From assembly GCA_023512835.1 (NCBI GenBank), contig CM042090.1, positions 14,493,617 to 14,557,616 of the forward strand: a stretch of 64,000 nucleotides of DNA, in the 5' to 3' direction. This DNA comes from Taxillus chinensis. Taxonomy: Eukaryota; Streptophyta; Magnoliopsida; Santalales; Loranthaceae. A program made the position numbers and the translations under genes. Of this stretch, positions 13,412-26,100 are shown piece by piece. The notes beneath the pieces are model-generated. The model was not told where the DNA came from. It saw nothing but the letters and a program-made list of their open reading frames with translations, and searched no databases. How positions within the stretch are numbered: the stretch's first letter is position 1; each line of letters opens with the position of its first letter.

Positions 13412-14939
13412 CTTCTCCACTACTTTTAGCCCCCTCCTTCATCTTTCTTTCTTTCTTTTTATTTAAAGTTTGAAGTTTATCTTGTGAAGTGACCCACTTC
13501 TGTTTCCTGGTTAAATGTTCAATTGTTCATAACTTTTTTTAATTGGCTCAGGGCTATCACATTTTATGGCAACCCTAATTTTATGTAATAAATTATGAAT
13601 TCTTATTTGCGGTTCACTTGTAAAACATATTAGGTTCGGACCACACTGGTGGCACCTGGAGGGGAAGCCTTGGGAGGTGTTGCTGGTGCCTTCCGCCATG
13701 TGATCCAAACTGAAGGGTTCTTTTCCCTTTACAAGGGATTAGTACCTTCCATTATCAGCATGGCACCTTCAGGGGCAGTATTTTATGGCGTCTATGATAT
13801 ATTAAAATCATCTTATCTGCGTTCACCAGAAGGAAGGAAAAGAATGAAGCAAATGAACCAGCAGATTCAGGAGCTAAATGCTTTGAATCAGCTAGAGTTG
13901 GGACCAATCAGAACCCTACTGTATGGGGCTATCTCTGGTGCTTGTGCAGAAGCTGCAACCTACCCATTTGAAGTTGTCAGGAGACGGCTTCAAATGCAAG
14001 TCCAAGCAAACAAACTGAGCACATTGGCAACTTGTATCAGGGTAGTTGAGCAAGGAGGTGTTTCAGCTCTTTATGCTGGACTGATTCCAAGTTTATTACA
14101 GGTATGTAAATGTGAAACTCTGAATTTATTGTTATTAGTCGATTAATTGTATATGTATATATATTAATTATGTCACTGTGCTGCAATGTTATTTCACTCC
14201 CTGCTTGTATGTTTTTGTATTGTTATCGTTCTGCTCTTCTTAAGATTGAGTGGGAACTAATCCCACTGATTTTTATATATTAACAAGGGTATCTAAAATT
14301 AGGAATTCTTCTCAGGATGTGTGCATTAGTGAGTTGTTACACCTCGTCTGTGATGTCACATATGTTCCCATAGGCAGCTTTCCATATTGATTGTCTTTAG
14401 TTGTAGGTAAAATGTGTGATTTTTCGTCAGTCTGGCAATTTTACTTTATTTGTTTCTTGGTTGCCTGCAACTGCAAGTAGATTTATTTAAATTGTAATTA
14501 CGATGATCTGATAATGCTACATATTGTAAGTGCAAGCCTGCTTTGAGTGGGATGTCATCTTTCCACGTGGATTGAGTGGCAAATGGGTGTTTGTTTTGTT
14601 TGACAGTGTTGGGTCGTATTATCTACTCACTGGAAAATGGAAACCCAGTTCCCAGCTTGTCTTTGGATATGCTAATTGAGCGCCCCCAGTGTCTCATGTC
14701 GTGTCCTTGTCATTACAGCTGGTTAATGTTGTGTTGACTTTTTGTTGTTTGAATATCATGCTAGGTATACAAAAGTTAATATCGTACTTGGCAACATTAA
14801 TCATTTTAGCAATTTTGGAATCCTAGGTTCTCATGCTTACATACACCAGCATCTTTTGCACTTCCTTCAGGTCTTACCTTCTGCTGCCATAAGTTACTTC
14901 GTTTATGAGGTCATGAAGATTGTGTTGAAAGTGGATTGA
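10652..14939 (+). CDS. BTL3: Mitochondrial carrier family protein, BTL3-type adenine nucleotide transporter
   Basis: Membrane carrier of the SLC25 family, of the brittle-1-like group annotated in plants as probable mitochondrial adenine nucleotide transporters. Four exons: 10652-11157, 12364-12667, 13634-14101 and 14871-14939. All are GT-AG and phase-consistent, giving 448 residues. The three carrier signatures are visible: APLERLK at residues 173-179, LPLDTVR at 266-272 and YPFEVVRR at 380-387. The long, poorly conserved N-terminal region (residues 1-150) precedes KHLWAGAVAAMVSR, the start of carrier repeat 1. I chose the ATG at 10652 (MPCLEVWLG) because the in-frame upstream ATG at 10304 would put a Ser-Leu microsatellite peptide in front. 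The match to Arabidopsis At5g64970 (BTL3) is from memory; substrate specificity is inferred from the family. Its closest neighbour, ZYP1, is divergently transcribed. Confidence 0.9.
11229..11294. repeat. (TTA)n microsatellite in intron 1 of the BTL3-type gene
   Basis: About 22 trinucleotide units immediately downstream of exon 1. Confidence 0.9.
13367..13407. repeat. (TA)n microsatellite in intron 2 of the BTL3-type gene
   Basis: Uninterrupted TA dinucleotides, about 20 units, 225 bases upstream of exon 3. Confidence 0.9.
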
Positions 14940-15014
14940 CCGCGGAAGTGGGTACCCAAAATGGGACTAGTGCTAGGTTTAGCTGTTACCATTGTTAATC
15001 TTTTGTACAAGAAC

Positions 15015-15015
<1 letters not shown>

Positions 15016-15060
<45 letters not shown>

Positions 15061-15070
15061 AAAAAAAAAA
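15016..15070. repeat. Homopolymer pair: 35 C followed by 20 A
   Basis: An uninterrupted C run (15016-15050) joins directly to an uninterrupted A run (15051-15070), in the probable 3' UTR of the BTL3-type gene, 77 bases after its stop codon. Poly-C runs this long are rare in plant DNA. This may be a collapsed or miscalled CA-type or poly-C tract. Confidence 0.85.
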
Positions 15071-15089
15071 TCTGAATTGCCATTTTGCA

Positions 15090-17600
15090 ACGTAGGCTCC
15101 ATATTGTCTTTTCCAGGCTATATTCATTATCATTTATCACCAATCATATGGTTTGCTCCCCCATTGAACTTATCTTTTGTCCAAACGTTCCGAAGTAAAG
15201 ATCCGACGGACACGCTAAAGAAGGGCATCAATGTTTAGCTCCCTGCAATGGGCAGACAGATCGCCGTGGATGGGTTAGAGTTGGATTATCAAACGACCCA
15301 CATTGGAATGTGACTTCAAAGTTCACACCAACCATTTAGCACTGCAAATTTCCTGCAACGGAGTGATGATGTATGCCCAAAACCCGGATCGCGATACTGT
15401 CCAGATAGGAAAGTATCAAAAACTATTTGTAAACATTTCATTTACAAAATTATTTTGTTTATATATTAATTTGTACTATGATGCTTTTATTGCAATAAAA
15501 CAAATATTTTATCTTTTTATCTTTTTTTTTTTAATTTAAGCTTTTTCTTTTCAAAAAATATTTAAAGAGTGACACGTAACAGCAACTGAAGGAAGGCTCG
15601 AGTCTGAATGGATCGGATTCCGATATAACATAATAATATTAATAAATAATAATCCATCTTCTCAATGGCAGTAACAACTTTCTCATTTTTATTGGAAATG
15701 ACTGCCATGGGTCGAAACAAAGGCTGTTTTAAGTGATTTAACAAATTATCTGGTCTCTTTGGTTGCAAGGCAAAGGTGCGCAAATATGCATGGGGGGCGG
15801 GGATCGGAATTAATAGCACAATACTAGGGGAAGAGAAGCTGCACTGAAGAAAAGGCTAGCTAAGCTAACGGTGGCAGATCCTGTATATTTAAAAGAATTG
15901 TATACACGTACAATATATGTATGACATAAAAATGAAGAAGAAATAAGTAGTAGTAGTGGTACTCCAAAGTGACTATATAATGAATGTGGGTGAATATTAT
16001 CTCCCAATGGCGAATCTGCGATGGCCAATGGATGGATTCCCTGACAATGAATTCTTTCATTCTCCCCTCTTTTTTTGTTTCTTTTTAGAGGCACAGGGTG
16101 TGGGGGTTGAGAGAACAAAATAACATAATATTTTACCTGGATGACTGTTAGGACCAATTCACACATACACATAATGAATATGGCAAGATTTAACGTGGTT
16201 CATCCAAGAAATGCCTACATCACGGGAGGAACAAATTGTTTTCACTATCTTAGATATTTAAATACAAGCTTTGATTTTTCATACATATTACAACGCAGAT
16301 GATAGGTTTTTATAGTAGATGAGAAGAGAAAGAATGGAGAAGAGAAGTTCAAAATAATTTCTCCAGCCGCAAAGGTGGACGCCGACTATGACTGCCTACA
16401 ACTATCATGTTTGATGCCGGTTGCCAGCCGGCCACTAATACTGAGCCAAATTCCACAATGACAAAACATAATAAGGAATCAAACTAATAACATCCCTAGT
16501 GAGGATTTCAAATTTTATTTCCATACAAGTAAACTTGTAAAAACATAAGCTATAATACATTTGAAAATAAAGTATTACGAACATAATATAAAATGTTTTT
16601 TTATGAAATCATCCAATGTTGATATTAGATTTATCCTCTTGAGGACTTTATGTCTTATTGTTTTTGGCGGTTTATCAAAGAAAAAATATATTCATATGTA
16701 TGTTATGTAGATAATTCATACAGAATTTTTTTTTCCATGAAAAAAATTAATACTAGTCTAAGAAAAAGATATTCACGTGCGGATTATCTACGTAAAATAG
16801 TTGTATGTAATATTGCAATTTAACAAATAAGTTAATATCTTCTTTTTCTTAGTGTTTAATTCGAAGAATGTAATATTCATTTGATAAATCTATTTCTTTA
16901 GTCTCCATAGCTTTTGTTCTAAGTAAACAATAACCAATAATTAATCTAATTATATGAATACAATTATTTAAATAAATTTTGAAGTGTCATTTATGTATTT
17001 CTTTTCCACATACAAGAGACTTATATATAAATCTAAATGTATATTTTTTGTTTCTAAGTTGAATGTTTTTTGTAGTGTCAAAGTAATTCATCTTCTTCAA
17101 AAAGTCAATGTGAACTGGAAAAATTATAACCAGTTAACAATATTAACTAGTTAATAAGGATAAGTTGACTTGTTTTTGTTGATATATTTTATTTTCAATG
17201 ATTATATTAAATTAAATTATTGATTTTTGACTAATCGAGTCCTCTGAGTCTGTTTAATTTAGATGATATTTTGATATATTATTGGCCTTTAAACTCAATT
17301 TCATTGCAATTATTATTACAATATGAATCATGATTTTGATAAAATTTTGAAACATGAAAATAAAGTATGCGACTTTTAACACTGTCAATAATAATAACTA
17401 TTGAGATGTAGATTTTTTTTTCTTTCATTAAAAATGTTTTTAAAAAAACTGAAAAATTATGGAAAAAGAGCAACGGTATTTCAAAAACAATATCAAAATC
17501 AAGCGTTGCTCCATAAATGCAAGCATTTATACGATGATGCTGAGCTCGTTAATTCACTCACCGCAATAACTTCCGCAAACGTCATCGCCGAAAAACCACA
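15090..17600. other. Spacer between the BTL3-type and TMEM135-like genes
   Basis: No gene recognised. Contents are the end of the BTL3-type 3' flank, then a block near 16150-16240 with AAGATTTAACGTGGTTCATCC. That word is reminiscent of sequences found in many plant retrotransposon LTRs, but no LTR pair or coding remnant is visible. A degraded relative of the 9074-9236 MITE lies at about 16698-16810, with GTTATGTAGATAATTCATAC mirrored by GCGGATTATCTACGTAAAAT. The remainder is AT-rich. Confidence 0.55.
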
Positions 17601-17723
17601 CCACACACGAACCATGCCGCGTCCACGTGTAGGCCCTTCATTGGCCCCAGAACTCAGAGGCCTTCCCGTTTCAAATTATCGCCCAACCCCGCCGCCCCTC
17701 CCCCGTCTCCCTCCGCCCCTGAC

Positions 17724-17783
17724 ATGTCCCTCGTCGACTCCGCCAACGCTCCAGACTCTAACCCTTCGTCACCGCCACTATGA
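17724..17783 (+). promoter_or_regulatory. Upstream ORF overlapping the TMEM135-like start codon
   Basis: A 19-codon ORF (starts MSLVDSANAP) whose TGA stop shares bases with the downstream ATG in the string CTATGAC. The main ATG is at 17780. Such an ATGA arrangement would be expected to dampen or couple initiation at the main start. It could instead mark a one-base indel in a longer N-terminus. Confidence 0.5.
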
Positions 17784-20150
17784 CGCCCCCCGAAGGCGTC
17801 GCCTCCGCCGTCGCCGTCTGCCGATGCACCTGCTTCTCCGGCGATGACGGTGATTTCGCCAGACCCGACGACCCGGTGTGCTCACATTGCATTGAATCGG
17901 ACCGGGCGTCCTACTCCTCGCGCTTTCCGTTTGCGGAGCCGGAATTGCTGCGTAGGATCGCTACGGCCTCAGTCAAGGGATTCGCCATCGGAGCCGGTCT
18001 CCGAGGTGGTCTCGCTCTCTTCTCGGTTCTCACTCGCCTGAAACGAAGAAGCTTATCTTCGTCCACGAGGTGAATTATGCTAGAACTCGTCCTATTATAA
18101 GCTCCAATGTCCTTGAATTTTGTTTCTGTGTTCCGTTGATGTATCTAACTGTTTGAAAATCGATGCCGTGTTCAGTGAGGCCGGCACTATCACGAATAAT
18201 CAAGCTATTGTCATGGCCATCAAGGAGACTCTGAGGTACGGTCTGTTCCTGGGAACGTTTTCTGGCACATTTGTTTCTGTAGACGAAGGCATAGCGCAGA
18301 TTGGAGGTCATCGCAGGCAAGTTCTTGCTTCCGACCGTTTGGGGGTTTTTCTGGAGCTTATTTCCGTTTATCAGCAACACATTTTAAAAACATTAAAGGG
18401 TTTGGGGAGCTTAGTCTTTGTTTTTAAACTCAAGTTTATGTTTATAATCATCTGTTCCGGTTTATAGAGAAAACAGAAAAAGAAGCCTCCAAGCATCGTC
18501 TTAATTTTTTGATTGATAGTTAGTTGATACTGTAATTATTGAAAAATACTGTAACGTGGATGTAAATCTGTTGATTAGTTGATTGGTGAAGTGATTTTGT
18601 AGTTCAGGACTTCCAAATGGAGGCCTCTGGTGGCGGGGGCAGTAGCAGGGCCTTCCATACTTCTCACTGGACTAAGTACCCAACACACTAGCTTGGCCAT
18701 ATACATACTCTTGCGTGCTGCTGTGTTAGCATCACGCTGTGGGATTAAAAGTAAACGATTTGGGAACATTTGCAAGCCTCTGACTTGGGCTCATGGTGAC
18801 ATTTTCCTCATGTGCCTCTCCTCTTCTCAAATTCTGTATGTGCTTCTTCTGAAAGATTTTTCTTTCGTAATGATGTTCAGTTTTATCAAGACAATTGTCA
18901 TAATTTCAAATTGAATGTATAAAATAAAACCAGTGTTGACCCTTTCTTCAATTTCTGCAGCCACTACATACCCCAATTGTAAAATTTTTATCTTGATAAA
19001 TGAGGTATATCATAGAATGTCTAGAGCATAATACTAGTATGTTGGAATCTCTTACGTTGCATGAGGATTATGTATTTGTAGTTCAGTACTGTATTTTGAC
19101 TCTAAAAGTCATCAACTATTGTAGCATTGCATTCATATGTTGTCTACAGGAAGAAGCATTGTGGATTGGGAGGAATGGAAGGAAAGAGAGGGACTGGAAT
19201 GGTGGTTGTGACTGATTTTAGAGGACACCCATCCTATCGTCCTTCCATTTCATCCCCACTCCAAAAAAAGGCCCTAAGAGCATGTCCCAACTAATTACCT
19301 GTTTTTGGAAGAGATGCCGTGTTACGTGAAACACAAAGTTTGATTCATCATCCATTTGATATATCACAATGAATTGTTGAGTACAAGGAAAACAATGTAC
19401 AATTGTTTCAGATGAAAAAAACTTTGGCAGGCATTAAGGAATAAAGAAGCCCAATTCAACTGTAGTCAAGGACATTGAGGAAACAACATTCACAATTTTG
19501 TAAATTAATATGGGGGACTCACTAACTTTCTTCTGACGATAGGAATAGAAACATGGTAGTAAAAAGTTGAAAATTTGTTTGTTTTGTTGCCCCCAGGTCT
19601 GCTTACATACTGAGGCAAGATAGTTTGCCTAAATCATACAAATCTTTTCTCAATAAACATGGTGGAAAAGATATTTCTATCCTTGAAGGTGTCAAAGCAC
19701 TTGCAACAGGCATGCCCTTTACCAATTTGGGGGAAATAGAAAACTATTACAAGAACACAGGTGTTGACATTAAATTGGATCCAGAAATGAAAGTCCCATG
19801 TTCGGTATGCATTCTTCATCTTAGCATTTTATGCATGCAGCAATGGATACAGATATGAACTTATAGTGTGTGCGTGCAGCACTTGTGCATGTACCTGTTT
19901 GTAGATTGTTATTATATCTTTTCCCTCTTTGTTTTTACAGCCTTAGCAAATCATGAAACACCAATATGTTAGTTTGATGTACTAAAACTAGTAAACTACT
20001 AGTCTTTCTCATGTAGCGGTGTTGTAGGTCCAAGTGCTTTTCCATGATTCTTTGCTTCATATTCAAGTAATAATTATGTTTACTGGAGTACAAGGACAGT
20101 TTAGTTCTCCATAACATCTTACATTACAGCCCTGTATAACTGTATTTGAG

Positions 20151-20186
<36 letters not shown>

Positions 20187-23100
20187 TTGGAATGATAAGA
20201 GTTGGGGGAAGCCTCTTTTTACGTAAATAAAGCGTTCCAGTTCCTAATATTTAAAATATCCCCTGAATTTTAGATAAGCATATACCTTTTTTGATCCAAT
20301 AACTCAATTATAAAGTTCAATTTCCTGGAAGCTGGATTTTCAGGCTGTCAAGAAGCTCAAGGGTTAGGGCGGGCACTTGCTATTTAGGTGGGCAATGGGC
20401 TCTAGATTTGGTGCCCCAAAGGAGCCAGGCTTATTTTGCCCTTGTGCGAACATCCACATTTTAAAAAGATTTTAAATAACTATACTTAGAAGTTATATAT
20501 AATTTCTTTTATGCGTGTTGATTACCACCATATATATTTGTATATCGAGCAGTTAATTGGGCTTCATTTATCCATATGGGTATCAAGGAAGGAAAGGAAA
20601 GTAGAGTATATGAATTAAGTTTATTTCTTCTTACCTATATTAATCATTGGTTTGATTTGCAACATTTTTGCATTTTTTCTACAAAAATGTAGAATACTTG
20701 CAATTTAAATCATTGTAATTACCTGCATATTTGTGCATGTCAAAGTTCTCAAAACAACCATGCTAAAGTTAATAGACTTAATATTTGTGCATGTAATTTT
20801 ATACATGAATTCCCATTTTAATTTTTAACATTGTAATAAACTTAATGCATAAATTAATAAATTTAAGAAGTTTAATATAAGTTTACAACATTAAAATAGG
20901 CAAAATATTGAAATTTGAAATACAAAATATTGAATTAGAAGTTAAAAAATAAAAAGTAAGTCATCTTGGTCCTACTCAAGTGATTGTTTATGCTAACATA
21001 TTGAATTAGAAATTGATACGCCAAAATCAGCTTTCATCATTATTTACTCCAACCTTTAAAGCTTCTTTTACTTCTGAGTTTGATAACTCCTCTTTTTTTT
21101 TTCTTCTTAGCTTACTGTAGCCCTAAAGAGATGTAGATGTTTTTAATTTTTTTATCGGTCATGTTCCATGTAATTTCATTATTAGAGTGAACTAAATCTT
21201 TAGTTAGTTGGCTAATCATCTATTTACTACTTCAATTTAGTTCTTCAAGCAACAAAGGATTATAGGTTCTATATTTTTCCTTCTTTTCTTGAAACTTTGT
21301 TTAAAGATGATGATTATATTAACTGTAAACAGTCATTTACGCGTTTATACTTCAATGTATTTCTTCTTCTTTTTTTTTGTGAGAATTTAAATAAAAATTA
21401 TAATTTTGTTATTAAAATTTGAAAATTGTATAAACCATTAAGTAGTAATAGTCAAATTAATTATCAATGAATAACTCACAAACTCAAACATGTTCTAAGT
21501 AAGTGGCTCTTGATGCTTTAACAAACCCTGAAGCGTATGCAAATTAAATCACTCTTACCCTAACTAAGTTAGCATTATTTGTTTTCATCCTCAATACATG
21601 AAAAATACAAACATGAAGATATATCAAGTTCGTTACTTTTGTTGTTTTGGCAATAACAATATTAAATGTCTTTATTTTTTTAATATGCTCCATCATAAGC
21701 TCTATAAGTCCAAAAAGATTTCTTCCTTTTCATCATCAATAATTCATCAACCTTCTTGCAATTGGTAGTATTGTCTGTCACTAATTGAATGACATTGTCT
21801 TTTCCTATCTCAACCACTTTCTTATCAAACAATTCAAATAACAACTTTGCTTATTGTATTTCATTAAATGCATCCATTGAAACTCAGAGAAAAGATCTTT
21901 TTATAGAATTGACAAGAAAATTAATAATGTGTCTTCCTCTTTTGTTTGTCTATCTATCAAACATTAAAGTACAATCATATTGTTTCTAACAAACTTGGTG
22001 TTTTAACCCAATTTCATCAATGTTTTCCATTTCCAGCTTCAACAAATGCTCTCTTTAGTCATAACTTGATGGGAGTTTAAAACCAAAATATAAAAACTCT
22101 CCGAATTTAATGCATTAGAAGGTACACCAATTTCATAAACTTACCTCGCAAAGTATGAATAAAGTTTATTCCTTTCTTGTTTTGTTCTTACTTGATTCTT
22201 CAATTGTTTGAGTAGGTTTTTTTAGTTATTTGCTCCGCAATAAAATTTTCTAGGGCTTGTCTCAAAAAAGTATCCATTGAACCTCTCACACTCTTATAAT
22301 GAGTGTGTTTTTTTTAAGTTGTTCTAGAACTTTATTGAAGATTTCAATTGAGAGTTCTACCTTCACTCTGAATCCCTTTGGTTATTTCAATTTTTTCTCC
22401 AAATTTCTTTTCTTCACGAAAACCTACATTAAAATCAACCTCTGGCCTCCTCTTATTTTTCAGTATATAATTGCTCATCTCTTTAGAAATATCCTTTGTC
22501 ACCTTCAAACATTTAACTATATCAATGTATCCCCACTCAAGTGTTCTTTCAATCTTTTAATGCCCTCTTTGGTATCTTTATCGCAAAGGTTATATGGATT
22601 AAATTCTTATCATTCAAATGAGTCCAATATCCATACTTCTAGACAGGATCTTTAGACTTAACTCTATGCATTAAATTTGACTTGTAATCATAAACTGATG
22701 TAGGAGTGCTATCAGTTGCCAGCAATATTTTTATTAGTAGTCATTTCCTATCAAACATAACAATTATCCGCGAAGGAAAAAAAAGTCACAACACAACCAA
22801 CATTCCAACTTAAATATGTGTTTAAAATATTTAAACTTTAAATATTTACTAAATTCATAACAGTAAAAAAATTAAAACTAAAGTTAAAAGAAAAAACCAG
22901 GTGGCCCAACGCCCTCACAACATTGGTGCCCCAGCGCCGTATGGTGCATGTATGAATTAAGCAATTTTATAGGCCATTTGCCATATCTAGATGCTGCATT
23001 TTTACCCCTTTCATATTTGATCTGGGATTTAATCTATTATTCCCTCATGGCATTTATTATTTTGATTACTAATATTGCAAATATCTACATATGAATAAAG

Positions 23101-26100
23101 TAATATGAGCAAACCTGGCTGAACAATCAAATCAATTCATCAAATTTCTCTTAATGTAAGTTTATTATTAGTATGCTAGCAGTTTTCCAACATCTCCAGG
23201 ATGAGTTGCTTTTGGTTTCTGTCTGTTAAATTGAGAAGGCAACTGATGCTGAAACTTGATATTTTTTATTCTTCTGTCCTCTGCAAAGGTTGTGTGATTA
23301 ATTACATTTTGTCTTGGGTCTTTAGTTATTCTCAATAGTGACATTCTGTAAGATTCCTGTTCTATGTCATCTATGTATTCTGTTTCTCAAAAAATTTGTC
23401 AGTTACCTATCAAAAAATGTATTCTGTTTCTCAATACTTGTATATTTGTTTCTTCTCATTCCAAGAATTCCTGCTTTCAAAATATTAAAGCTGAATCAGT
23501 AGGCATGTCTTTTTCAATCGTTGATACTGGCAAAAGGGCAGGGGTTAAAAGCGGTGAAACTGGGATACTCGATGTGTATATTTGCCCTTTTTTTTAAACA
23601 CTGTAGCCATGATTATACTCTGTGCAATGCCTGCAGTGTTTTTAAGATGTATTATGTTTATATTAAATTCAGATCCTTAAATTTAATTTTAATGTCTGCA
23701 GATTGTACATGGAACTCAGTCATGCAGTGCACATATTGTTTCTTTTTTTCTTCAAGCCTATAAAAGATCAGTGCCAGTTTATCTTCCTGTATATTTATTT
23801 CCTGCACTAATAGTTCATCGTCAAGGCCTCTTGAGAAGGCAAGATACAATCCCTACTGATTTATGCTGTCTCTATTATTTTTTTTATTGTTGACATGGTA
23901 AACTTGTTTTTCTGTGGTTGAAATTAACATTACCAACTTCATATGCTACAAGGTTGCTTTTAGTAATGAGTTTGTGACAAAAGTGCATTGTTTTCATCTC
24001 TACGCCATTCTTTGATAATGAAATACACATCCTCAAAGTCTTGGGAGGCCTTTCAGGTCAAACTGTCTCGAAGAGGGATTTGATTTCAATTTTTTGAACC
24101 TCTACTTACAGTTTCAAGACTTTGAACTAATATTTTATCCTTGTAGTATAAAAGAAATCTAAAATGATACTGCCCTACTGTCATGGTATATCTATAGGTA
24201 GATGGTAAGATAAAATCACATGATTCAATATTTTTTGTTTTCAAAATGGATTGGGGATCCGTGTTAATATATGCATTATTATTATTATTATTATGAACTG
24301 CTGCTCCTTATGCATTCAGTGGCATTGTTACTTTTACCCTAAAAATTAGAAACATCATCTCTACTATTATAAGAGGGATTGCCTTTGGTTGGTCTGGCTT
24401 CTTATTTCCGATAGTACCCTTCAATTCACGATATTTGACTTCATCGACAGTTATAACTTCACATCCAACCGCTCCTTAATGCACAATTATCTCTTCTGCC
24501 TAAAAAACAGCACACACAATGCATTTGTGGGCCTGGGCCTGGGACCAGTATATAGAACTTTTATTTGTGAGCATTATGTATTCATATAAAATGTCTGAGC
24601 ATTTTAAACTGAGTACTGATATGTGGTCGTTTTGGTTGGTATTTGGCTTAATATCCTATAAGAAGTGAATAGCTGTATATTTTGTTTCTCATGCTTACCT
24701 CTGAGTGAGACAATGTCTGTTTTTCTTTTGATTAAGAATGCAGATTTACAGTAGCTATTAGCTTTTGGAATCTTGCCACATTCCCTTTCTATTTATAGAT
24801 GCTCTTTACTTGTATCAATTATCATATATATATATATATATATATAGTTATATGTATATTGTTCTCACTTCTGTATCTCATGCAGGCCTTCTACACTTTT
24901 GTGGAAGACTCTTCTTGGCACTGCTCGATCCAGCCTATTTTTATCTGTATATACTACTTCTGCCTGGTCAGCATTCCTTTTTCTAATTTTTTTTTCTGTT
25001 TAACACTTCTTGCAAAAGTATGTTATCCATTGCCATGATTCCATTAAGTTTGTAGGTTGTAATTTTATAGGTTGATTTCTTTTTTGTTTAGTGGGTCTCT
25101 AACCCATTTTTTGAGGCAAGCGCTTACAAAAATAGATTTTATTGCTTTATTTTTGTCATTTTTTTCATCTAAGAATATTATTTGTTACTTTTGGCCCGCA
25201 ATGACCTGAATAATCTATACATGTGCATTTCTTTAACTCTGAACCTCTTAAAAAAACCAATAGGAAGGCTGCCTAGATATTCCCCTTCCCCGTATCCCTG
25301 AGGAAGGCTGCCTAAAAAGGTACGCCCTTTTTTTTTACGTATAAGGCATGTCTCTCAATCCATCCAAAACTGTTTAATTAGGGATTGATCAATATGTTTC
25401 CTTTATAGGGTGGTTCTTTTAGGGTTCACTTTTTTGTTAGATCTAGGGTTTATTATTATAAGCCTTGTTGACCTTTTCGTCATTGAATTGAAATTGAGAT
25501 TTTAAATTATTAGAAATTTTCTCTTGTTTTCCTATGGCTTCCTTGCTGTCATCATATCAAATCTGCCTGAATTTTTGAAGTGAAATAATTAAGTCCCAGT
25601 ATAAGAAAGTGAATATTCCTTAGAGCCAGGTACCTAGGAAAAGAAAAAAAATACTCTCCCTCATATGATGTTGAAGACCTGATTGGTATTTCCCAATATT
25701 TTCATCTGGGTTGAGACAATAGTTGGGTATTCTAGAAATGTCTTGACACCTGTATTGGCATTGTGTAATATGATGAAGAATGCCAATGGTGTGGTCTGCA
25801 TAAGGTGATTCATATGATACGAGAGGGGAATAAACATAAATCTTTCCATTATTATTGCATGGACTCCCACAACATCCTCGATTTGTTCTATTATATGTGG
25901 AAATTTCCTCTTTTCTGTTTCCATTCGATATTTGGCTTGGCTGATAAACCAATCAGCAATGAACGAATGCGAGGCCCCTTTGGATTAAGGGAAATGAACT
26001 TGAAGAAAGGATAAGAAATGGATGTAATCACCATTGGTGGATATATTTTCCGTTGGTCATAATCCTCAATGTTGCTTGCAAACTGCAAAACTTGGTTGTC

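Noticed and set aside
20330..22950. Ends of the hAT element at the GGTGCCCC-containing words near 20410 and 22930
   Set aside because: The shared word is in direct, not inverted, orientation and no 8 bp target duplication was visible.
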